DNA from: an uncultured Porphyromonadaceae bacterium
Lineage (GTDB): Bacteria > Bacteroidota > Bacteroidia > Bacteroidales > Muribaculaceae
Length of the DNA: 64,000 bases
Assembly: GCA_900545955.1 (NCBI GenBank)
Contig: URAU01000001.1
Span: forward strand, 124,001 to 188,000
Direction: 5' to 3'
Below the pieces are notes generated by a model. It was given only the letters and a program-made list of their open reading frames with translations. It was not told the DNA's origin and made no database searches. Below are positions 1-6,238 of this stretch, piece by piece. Numbering within the stretch: the first letter of the stretch is position 1; each line of letters begins with the position of its first letter. The position numbers and the translations under genes are program-made.

Positions 1-821
1 GGGCGTCCGATCAGGGCTACGTCGCCGATTACGTCGAGAAGTTTATGACGGGCGGGTTCGTTGTCGAAGGCCAGAGGCCGGTTGTTGATATAGCCGAAAT
101 CGTTCACCTCCTTGTGGGGAACGCCGATAAGGTCGGCGATATGGTCGAGCTGCGACTGCGGAAGTTTCCGGTCGTAGATTACGATTGCATTGTCCAGATC
201 GCCCCCTTTGATGAGGTTGGCGGCGAGCAGGGGTTCTACCTCACGCACGAAAACGAAAGTGCGGCTTGCAGCTATTTCCTGACGGAAATCGGCTACGTTT
301 TCCAGACGGGCGTATTGATTGTCAAGCACCGGAGAATCATACGATACCATTACGTCAACCGAGAAGTCGCTGTCGGGGAGAACGGTAAGGTGTGCGCCTG
401 TGGTTTCGTCGCGGACTTCAATTTTGTGTTTTACCACATAAAAATTTTTGTCGGCAGCCTGTTCGACAACGCCGACTTTCTCTATTTTTTCGGCGAATTC
501 GATGGCGCTTCCGTCGAGAATAGGTACTTCGGGCGCATTTAGTTTGATGAGACAGTTGTCGATTCCCGCGGCATAAAGAGCTGCGAGACAATGCTCGATG
601 GTGGAAACGCGGGCATCGCCTTTGGCAATTACCGTTCCGCGGCCTGTCTCCACTACGTTCTCGGCCAATGCATCGATTATGGGTTCACCCTCAAGGTCGA
701 TGCGCTGGAATTTATAACCGTGGTTTTCAGGAGCGGGATAAAATGTAGCTTCTATTTCTAAGCCGGTGTGAAGACCTTTCCCTTTTACGGAGAACTCGCC
801 GGCGAGCGTCAGTTGCTTCAT
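1..821 (-). CDS. lpxC: UDP-3-O-acyl-N-acetylglucosamine deacetylase LpxC (3' part outside window; possibly an LpxC-FabZ fusion)
   Basis: This enzyme catalyses the committed step of lipid A synthesis, zinc-dependent deacetylation of UDP-3-O-acyl-GlcNAc in the cytoplasm. Translating the minus strand from the ATG at 821 gives an open frame of 273 residues that runs off the window edge. The first zinc histidine is in STIEHCLAAL (about H77). The second zinc pair is in HKLLDVIGD (about H258 and D262), the usual LpxC arrangement. Ordinary LpxC is about 300 residues; in Bacteroidetes it is often fused to the dehydratase FabZ and about 460 residues long, which cannot be checked here. It lies 68 bp downstream of lpxD on the same strand, as expected for an lpxD-lpxC-fabZ-lpxA operon. 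Confidence 0.95.
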   Translation of the reverse strand, partial: MKQLTLAGEFSVKGKGLHTGLEIEATFYPAPENHGYKFQRIDLEGEPIIDALAENVVETGRGTVIAKGDARVSTIEHCLAALYAAGIDNCLIKLNAPEVPILDGSAIEFAEKIEKVGVVEQAADKNFYVVKHKIEVRDETTGAHLTVLPDSDFSVDVMVSYDSPVLDNQYARLENVADFRQEIAASRTFVFVREVEPLLAANLIKGGDLDNAIVIYDRKLPQSQLDHIADLIGVPHKEVNDFGYINNRPLAFDNEPARHKLLDVIGDVALIGR

Positions 822-889
822 TGGTTGCAGAAATGGATATATTATTTTTTTAGTATTCGTTGCTGTAGGAAACGCTCATGCCTCAATTA

Positions 890-1933
890 TTATTTTTCGG
901 CAAGCGCGCCGAGAGCCTTCAGCTCTTTTTCAAGTGTCTTGACGCGGTCGTAAAGGCTCTGTAGATTTTTTACGTATACCACTTGTTTGGCAAACTGCAT
1001 GATGTCGACTACCGGCGAACCCATCATGCGGCGTCCGTCGGGAATGCTGTTTGATACACCCGACTGGGCTCCTATCTGCACGTTGTCGCCCACGGTGATA
1101 TGTCCGCTGAACCCGACCTGACCGCCGATCATGCAGTTGCTTCCGAGCTTTGTAGAGCCGGCGATGCCGCTTTGGGCGGCCATCACGGTGTTCTCCCCGA
1201 TAGCGCAGTTATGGGCAACCTGAATCAGGTTGTCGAGTTTGGTGCCTTTACCAACGCGTGTGCTTCCCATTGTGGCACGGTCTACGGTAGTGTTGGCGCC
1301 GATTTCTACGTCGTCGGCTATCACGACATTGCCCATCTGTGGGATTTTGTTGTAATGGCCGTCTACCGGAGCGAATCCGAAGCCGTCGGCACCTACAACG
1401 GCACCCGAATGGAGTATGCACCGGTCGCCGATTTTGCAGTTGTGATAAACCTTTACGCCGGAATATAGTATCGAGTCATTTCCTACCGTAACGTTTTCAC
1501 CCACATAGGCCTGAGGGTATATTTTTGCTCCATTGCCGATGTGCGCACCCTTTCCGATATAGGCGAAGGCGCCCACGTATGCACCGTCGGGGATTTCCAC
1601 ACCTTCGGCGATAAAGCATGGCTGCTCGATGCCTGTAGGGTTGGGTTGCATCATTTTTGCGGCCATTTCCATTAGCGAGGCCACAGTGGCGTAGGGATCA
1701 GCCACGCGGATAAGCGTGCAATTCAGCGGTTTTTCGGCCACAAACGTATCGCTTACAAGTACCGCCGATGAACGGGTGTCGTAGATGTTGTGGGTGTATT
1801 TGGGATTTGCCAGGAAGGAGATGGCTCCCGGCTGCCCTTCTTCAATTTTGGCAAACGACGAAATAACTACATTGCCGTCGCCTTCGATGGTGCCACCCGC
1901 GAGGGCGGCTATTTGCGCTGCTGTGAATTGCAT
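890..1933 (-). CDS. lpxD: UDP-3-O-(3-hydroxyacyl)glucosamine N-acyltransferase LpxD
   Basis: LpxD transfers the second 3-hydroxyacyl chain to UDP-3-O-acyl-glucosamine in lipid A synthesis. The 347-residue protein starts MQFTAAQIAAL, has an N-terminal uridine-binding domain (about residues 1-100), then a left-handed beta-helix of hexapeptide repeats (IGKGAHIGNGAKIY, VEIGANTTVDRA), and ends in a helical tail. NCAIGENTVMAAQSG contains the region of the conserved catalytic histidine. Length is normal. It is the first gene of the lipid A operon and is followed by lpxC. The upstream region contains inverted repeats but no clear -7 box. Confidence 0.96.
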   Translation of the reverse strand: MQFTAAQIAALAGGTIEGDGNVVISSFAKIEEGQPGAISFLANPKYTHNIYDTRSSAVLVSDTFVAEKPLNCTLIRVADPYATVASLMEMAAKMMQPNPTGIEQPCFIAEGVEIPDGAYVGAFAYIGKGAHIGNGAKIYPQAYVGENVTVGNDSILYSGVKVYHNCKIGDRCILHSGAVVGADGFGFAPVDGHYNKIPQMGNVVIADDVEIGANTTVDRATMGSTRVGKGTKLDNLIQVAHNCAIGENTVMAAQSGIAGSTKLGSNCMIGGQVGFSGHITVGDNVQIGAQSGVSNSIPDGRRMMGSPVVDIMQFAKQVVYVKNLQSLYDRVKTLEKELKALGALAEK

Positions 1934-2243
1934 TCAGGTAATGATATAAATGGCAACATTTCCCCTTCGATGTCATCCTGAGCGTCGGTGGCGCTTTGGG
2001 ATGGTCAAACAATGGCGGAGCGTCGCATTTTATTGTTGACTGGCAGTGAGCACGTAATTGTTTGCTTTGCAATTAATTGACTTAAATGGTCAATTGCACG
2101 TGTCTTCCTGCTAAATATCACGCAAATTTCGCAAAAAAAAATGATATTTCTGCTAAATAGCATCCTTTTTTTGCTTCAGGAGTTCAAATAGCTGTATATG
2201 GCAACTGGAAACTGCAAAAACAGCAGGTTGCTCATAGGGATGG
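1934..2243. other. Intergenic region upstream of lpxD, no gene seen
   Basis: About 310 bp between lpxD and the rplT terminator hairpin hold no credible gene. The 10-base direct repeat ctgctaaata occurs at about 2108-2117 and 2150-2159. An inverted repeat aaatatca/tgatattt flanks an A-rich centre (about 2113-2149). Overlapping inverted repeats built on gcaattaattgac and gtcaattgc lie at about 2069-2098. The closest match to a minus-strand -7 box is GAAATTTG near 2123-2130. The lpxD promoter is presumably here but I cannot place it firmly. Confidence 0.4.
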
Positions 2244-2293
2244 TATGAAACAAGGCGATGCAACGTCGAAACGTTGCATCGCCTTGTTTCATA
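2244..2293 (-). terminator. Long perfect hairpin after rplT
   Basis: Two perfectly complementary 23-base arms are separated by cgaa, which reads ttcg (a UUCG tetraloop) on the minus strand. It lies just downstream of the rplT stop codon. There is no immediate U-tract after it, so it may act as a 3' end stabiliser as well as, or instead of, an intrinsic terminator. Confidence 0.75.
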
Positions 2294-2315
2294 CGTTGAT
2301 TGACTGTGGCGCGAA

Positions 2316-2666
2316 TCAGGCGTTTTTCACCTTATCGACTACAGCCTTGAAAGCGGCGGGGTTGTTGAGGGCGAGGTCGGCGAGAACTTTGCGGTTGATC
2401 TCGATACCGGCTTTGTGGATAAGGCCCATCAGCTTGGAGTAGGAGAGGTCTTCCATGCGTGCGGCAGCGTTGATGCGCTGAATCCAGAGAGCACGGAAGT
2501 TACGTTTTTTATCTTTACGGTCGCGGTAGGCGTAGGTGAGACCTTTTTCCCAGGTGTTCTTGGCTACGGTCCATACGTTGCGGCGGCAGCCGAAATAACC
2601 GCGGGTGAGTTTCAGGATTTTCTTACGACGAGCACGCGAAGCTACGTGGTTTACTGATCTTGGCAT
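2316..2666 (-). CDS. rplT: 50S ribosomal protein L20
   Basis: L20 binds 23S rRNA and is needed early in assembly of the large ribosomal subunit. The 116-residue product starts MPRSVNHVASRARRKKILKL and is rich in lysine and arginine, typical in sequence and length of L20. It is the last gene of the thrS-infC-rpmI-rplT operon, 132 bp after rpmI, and is followed by a long hairpin. In other bacteria L20 represses this operon by binding its own mRNA; no such site is evident here. Confidence 0.98.
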   Translation of the reverse strand: MPRSVNHVASRARRKKILKLTRGYFGCRRNVWTVAKNTWEKGLTYAYRDRKDKKRNFRALWIQRINAAARMEDLSYSKLMGLIHKAGIEINRKVLADLALNNPAAFKAVVDKVKNA

Positions 2667-2798
2667 TTTTGTTCGATTTTTTGATTGTGAGCGGCCTCGA
2701 CATCGGCGGGGCTCTTTATGCTACACATTCGGTTAATGAAATAAATGAACTGGAGAGTGAGGTTGGCTGAAATTTTTTTTGAAGCCGACTTCGGGTGC

Positions 2799-2996
2799 TT
2801 AGCGCATTCCCAGAAGGGTCTTTACATTACCTGCATCCACGCGATTGACGGTTCCGAAGTGGGTGAGGTTGCGTTTCTGCTTCTTCGTCTTTTTGGTCAG
2901 GATGTGGCTCTTGAAAGCGTGCTTTCTTTTAAGCTTGCCGGTACCGGTGAGAGCGAAGCGCTTCTTGGCGGCTGAGTTTGTTTTGATCTTTGGCAT
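2799..2996 (-). CDS. rpmI: 50S ribosomal protein L35
   Basis: L35 is a small basic protein of the large ribosomal subunit. The 65-residue product begins MPKIKTNSAAKKRFALTGTG, the family signature, and has the standard length. It lies between infC and rplT on the minus strand, the conserved order for these genes. Confidence 0.98.
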   Translation of the reverse strand: MPKIKTNSAAKKRFALTGTGKLKRKHAFKSHILTKKTKKQKRNLTHFGTVNRVDAGNVKTLLGMR

Positions 2997-3100
2997 TTTT
3001 ATAACTGTTAATTGGTTTATGAATTATTGCCGCAGCCATAGAGGGCGACAGATAATTTCGGATTTGTTGGATTGGCGCTGTACGGGCCTGATCGGTTTGC

Positions 3101-3853
3101 TCAGGCTTTCTTTTTTGGCGAAATCATGATAATCATGCGCTTGCCTTCGAGCACAGGCATCTGCTCTACTTTTCCATACTCCTCGAGGTCGTTGGCAAAA
3201 CGGAGAAGAAGGACTTCTCCTTGCTCCTTAAATAGGATTGAGCGGCCTTTGAAGAACACGTATGCCTTGACTTTTGAACCCTCCTGAAGGAAGCTCTGGG
3301 CATGCTTCAGTTTGAAGTTGTAGTCGTGGTCGTCGGTCTGAGGACCGAAACGAATCTCCTTGACGACAACCTTGGTGGCTTTGGCTTTCTGCTCTTTCAG
3401 GCGCTTTTTCTGCTGATAGAGGAATTTGGAGTAGTCAAGTATTTTGCAGACAGGAGGCTGTGCGGTGGGAGAAATCTCGATAAGATCGAGCTCCATATCG
3501 TCGGCGATTTTCTGAGCCTGCTGAATGGGATAGATGCCGTTTTCCACGTTGTCGCCCACGAGTCGCACTTCTTTGGCGCGGATGCGCTCGTTGACGGCAT
3601 ATGGTTCCTCTTTGCGGGGCATGCGCGGACCCATGGGCGGACGCGGAGACGCGGGGCGAGGACTCGAAAATCCACCGGGGCGAGGCCCGGAGAAGCCGCC
3701 GGGACGGGGTCCGGAAAATCCGCCGGGACGGGGACTGGAGCCTGCGGGACGGCTGCCCGTCTGTCCGGCAGGGCGAGGTGCCGAACCTGTCGGCCGGGAG
3801 CCTGACTGGTGCATGGGGCGCGGTGCGCCGGAGTGTTGAGGTTTTTTATCCAT
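3101..3853 (-). CDS. infC: Translation initiation factor IF-3 with a long disordered N-terminal extension
   Basis: IF-3 binds the 30S subunit, keeps it apart from 50S and checks the start codon. The conserved part begins near residue 83 (EEPYAVNERIRAKEVRLVGD) and includes the IF-3 N domain, the lysine-rich linker (QQKKRLKEQKAKATK) and the C domain (IRFGPQTDDHDY, KGRSILFKEQGE). Ahead of it are about 80 residues of Pro/Gly/Ser/Arg low complexity with three tandem PRPGGFS(G/S) octapeptides. Total length is 250 residues against the usual 170-200. The ATG at 3853 is the only plausible ATG that includes the extension; a start nearer the IF-3 domain, including a rare codon as in other infC genes, cannot be excluded. 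Confidence 0.95.
   Translation of the reverse strand: MDKKPQHSGAPRPMHQSGSRPTGSAPRPAGQTGSRPAGSSPRPGGFSGPRPGGFSGPRPGGFSSPRPASPRPPMGPRMPRKEEPYAVNERIRAKEVRLVGDNVENGIYPIQQAQKIADDMELDLIEISPTAQPPVCKILDYSKFLYQQKKRLKEQKAKATKVVVKEIRFGPQTDDHDYNFKLKHAQSFLQEGSKVKAYVFFKGRSILFKEQGEVLLLRFANDLEEYGKVEQMPVLEGKRMIIMISPKKKA
3662..3733 (-). repeat. Three 24-bp in-frame tandem repeats in infC
   Basis: Three consecutive 24-bp units encode residues 41-64 of the IF-3 extension, each PRPGGFS followed by G, G or S. The unit length is a multiple of three, so copy-number change would keep the frame. Flanking sequence carries weaker copies (SGSRP, SAPRP, SSPRP). Confidence 0.85.
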
Positions 3854-4033
3854 TAAAAAATGTTAAATGTGAGATATGGTGGGCGAAACCGTAGCTGAAA
3901 GGCCGGAATATGCCCGCTTAACTCTTCGTGGCACCGCACGGCGGCTATAGTCGTTCATCATATTGCTTTGATTTTGCAATCTGCTTGCTGTCAGCGATAT
4001 GGTGCGACATTTTCCGCCTGCAGAGGCGAAAAA

Positions 4034-5965
4034 TCATTTGAGATCTTTCACCTGCTGCGCGATTTCCTCGGCAAAGGTAGTAATTTTCATCGTACCTTTA
4101 TCACCTTCGCCTTGTTTTCTTACGGATACTTCGCCGTTTTCGGCTTCTTTTTCGCCGACAATTAGCATGTAGGGGATGCGGCGCATCTCGTTGTCGCGTA
4201 TCTTGCGTCCGATCTTCTCATTGCGGTCGTCGACGGTAACACGGACGTCGGCTTCGGTGAGCTGGCGAGCTACCTCGTAGGCGTAGTCGTTGAATTTCTC
4301 CGAGATGGGGAGAATGATAGCCTGGTCGGGTGCGAGCCAGAGGGGGAACTTGCCGGCGGTGTGCTCGAGGAGCACGGCCACGAAACGCTCAAGTGAGCCG
4401 AACGGCGCACGGTGAATCATTACGGGGCGATGCTTCTGGTTGTCGGCGCCGGTGTATTCGAGCTGGAAGCGTTCGGGCAGATTGTAGTCGACCTGGATCG
4501 TTCCGAGCTGCCAGCGGCGTCCGAGCGCATCCTTCACCATGAAGTCGAGTTTCGGGCCGTAGAACGCGGCCTCGCCGAGTTCCTTGCGTGCCTTGAGGCC
4601 TTTTTCTTCGCACGCCTCGATAATGGCGGTTTCGGCGAGATGCCAGTTTTCGTCGCTTCCGATATATTTCTGTTTGTTTTTGGGATCGCGGAGCGAAATC
4701 TGAGCTTCGTAGTTTTCAAAGTTGAGAGCCTTGAAAATGTAGAAAATGATGTCCATCACTTTCAGGAACTCGTCTTTAATCTGGTCGGGAGCGCAGAAGA
4801 TGTGTGCGTCGTCCTGAGTGAAGCCGCGCACGCGTGTGAGGCCGTGGAGCTCGCCCGTCTGCTCGTAGCGGTAGACCGTTCCGAATTCGGCGAGTCGGAG
4901 CGGAAGTTCGCGATAGGAACGCGGGAAGGATTTGAAAATCTCGCAGTGGTGAGGGCAGTTCATGGGTTTGAGCATGTACTCCTCGCCTTCCTGCGGTGTA
5001 TGGATGGGCTGGAAGGAATCCTTGCCGTATTTCGCATAGTGGCCGGAGGTGACATAGAGCATCTTGTTGCCGATGTGGGGGGTAATCACCTGCTGGTAGC
5101 CGTATTTCTTCTGAATCTTGCGCAGGAACTGCTCGAGGCGGTCGCGCAGCGCAGCGCCTTTGGGGAGCCAGAGCGGCAGGCCGGCGCCGACATTGGTCGA
5201 GAAGGTGAAGAGTTCCATCTCCTTGCCGAGTTTGCGGTGGTCGCGTTTCTTGGCTTCTTCGAGCAGGGTTAGATACTCGTCGAGCATCTTCTTTTTAGGG
5301 AAGGTGACGCCGTAAACTCGCACAAGCTGGTTGCGCTTGTCGTCGCCGCGCCAGAAGGCGCCTGCGAGGTTCATGATCTTGGCGGCTTTTATGACGCCTG
5401 TGGAGGGGATGTGCGGCCCGCGGCAGAGGTCGGCGAAGCTCCCTTGGGTGTATGTGGTGATGTGACCGTCCTCCAGTTCTTCGATAAGTTCGCACTTATA
5501 GGTCTCGCCGCGTTCGCCGAACATTTTGAGCGCGTCGGCTTTCGAGATGTCGGCGCGGACGATGCTTTCGTTGCGTTTGGCGAGTTCGAGCATTTTAGCT
5601 TCGATGGCGGGGAAATCTGCGGCCGTGATAGAGTTGCCGTTGGGGTCGATATCGTAGTAGAATCCGGTCTCCACCGCGGGGCCGATGCCGAATTTCACGC
5701 CGGGGAAAAGCTCCTGAAGAGCTTCGGCGAGAAGGTGGGCGGAGCTATGCCAGAAGGCATGTTTCCCTTCGGGGTCGTCCCATTTGAAGAGTCGGAGGGT
5801 GGCGTCGGATTCGATGGGACGGGTGAGGTCCCATTCCTGGTCGTTGACGGATGCTGCAAGAACGTCGCGTGCCAGCTGGGGCGAGAGCGACTGAGCGATT
5901 TCGAGGGGGGTAACGCCCTGCTCGAATTGTTTCACCGAATTGTCGGGAAAAGTAATGTTGATCAT
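4034..5965 (-). CDS. thrS: Threonyl-tRNA synthetase
   Basis: ThrRS charges tRNA-Thr and edits mischarged Ser-tRNA-Thr. The 643-residue protein has an N-terminal TGS domain (MINITFPDNSVKQFEQG), an editing domain with HSSAHLLAEALQ, a class II catalytic core (MNCPHHCEIF, YRYEQTGELHGLTRVRGFTQDD) and a C-terminal anticodon-binding domain (about residues 545-643). Length is normal. It heads the thrS-infC-rpmI-rplT operon. The 180-bp gap to infC contains a small hairpin (about 4010-4032) right after the stop codon, without a U-tract. Confidence 0.98.
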   Translation of the reverse strand: MINITFPDNSVKQFEQGVTPLEIAQSLSPQLARDVLAASVNDQEWDLTRPIESDATLRLFKWDDPEGKHAFWHSSAHLLAEALQELFPGVKFGIGPAVETGFYYDIDPNGNSITAADFPAIEAKMLELAKRNESIVRADISKADALKMFGERGETYKCELIEELEDGHITTYTQGSFADLCRGPHIPSTGVIKAAKIMNLAGAFWRGDDKRNQLVRVYGVTFPKKKMLDEYLTLLEEAKKRDHRKLGKEMELFTFSTNVGAGLPLWLPKGAALRDRLEQFLRKIQKKYGYQQVITPHIGNKMLYVTSGHYAKYGKDSFQPIHTPQEGEEYMLKPMNCPHHCEIFKSFPRSYRELPLRLAEFGTVYRYEQTGELHGLTRVRGFTQDDAHIFCAPDQIKDEFLKVMDIIFYIFKALNFENYEAQISLRDPKNKQKYIGSDENWHLAETAIIEACEEKGLKARKELGEAAFYGPKLDFMVKDALGRRWQLGTIQVDYNLPERFQLEYTGADNQKHRPVMIHRAPFGSLERFVAVLLEHTAGKFPLWLAPDQAIILPISEKFNDYAYEVARQLTEADVRVTVDDRNEKIGRKIRDNEMRRIPYMLIVGEKEAENGEVSVRKQGEGDKGTMKITTFAEEIAQQVKDLK

Positions 5966-5987
5966 TTTGGAATTTGTTTTTCAATAA

Positions 5988-6011
5988 ATTGCCACGAACA
6001 AGTGTGGCAAT
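5988..6011 (-). promoter_or_regulatory. Hairpin in the thrS leader
   Basis: An 8-bp inverted repeat (attgccac/gtggcaat) with an 8-nt loop lies about 22 nt upstream of the thrS start codon, inside the predicted 110-nt leader. It could be a translational control element, but ThrRS autoregulation through tRNA mimicry is only known from other phyla, so the function is speculative. Confidence 0.4.
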
Positions 6012-6082
6012 CAAACAATCGTTTTGCGGGCGCGTTCCGCATGCGGTTTTAAGGCCTGTTGCGGCGAGTCCATAATCGGGTG

Positions 6083-6114
6083 CAAAGATAAGGATATTTT
6101 TCGTTAAAAGCAAC
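6083..6114 (-). promoter_or_regulatory. thrS operon promoter
   Basis: The minus strand reads TATCTTTG (plus-strand 6083-6090), an exact match to the Bacteroidetes -7 consensus TAnnTTTG, with GTTG about 20 nt upstream (6111-6114) as a -33 element. It gives a leader of about 110 nt before thrS. Confidence 0.75.
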
Positions 6115-6158
6115 AGGATGCCGCTAACGTAATTTAAAGAATACGGAGCTGGCAATGC

Positions 6159-6189
6159 TTTGCAGGCTGAGAAAAATTTCGTATCTTTG
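6159..6189 (+). promoter_or_regulatory. uvrA promoter
   Basis: TTTG (6159-6162), 19 nt, then TATCTTTG (6182-6189) exactly fits the Bacteroidetes -33/-7 promoter. Transcription should begin near 6196, which rules out the upstream in-frame ATG at 6155 as the uvrA start. Confidence 0.85.
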
Positions 6190-6238
6190 CAGGTTCAAAA
6201 CCCCGCCTTTCAGGCAGATAAACAGGAGAATTATTTCG

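Noticed and set aside
1842..2072. Short open frame and a tgtcatcctgag-type imperfect palindrome upstream of lpxD (about 1965-2005)
   Set aside because: The frame overlaps the lpxD start in another frame. The palindrome resembles dispersed REP-like repeats, but no second copy was seen in the window, so it cannot be called a repeat family.
6055..6117. 8-bp inverted repeat cctgttgc/gcaacagg flanking the thrS -7 box
   Set aside because: It is short and widely spaced (about 47 bp), so it is easily due to chance.
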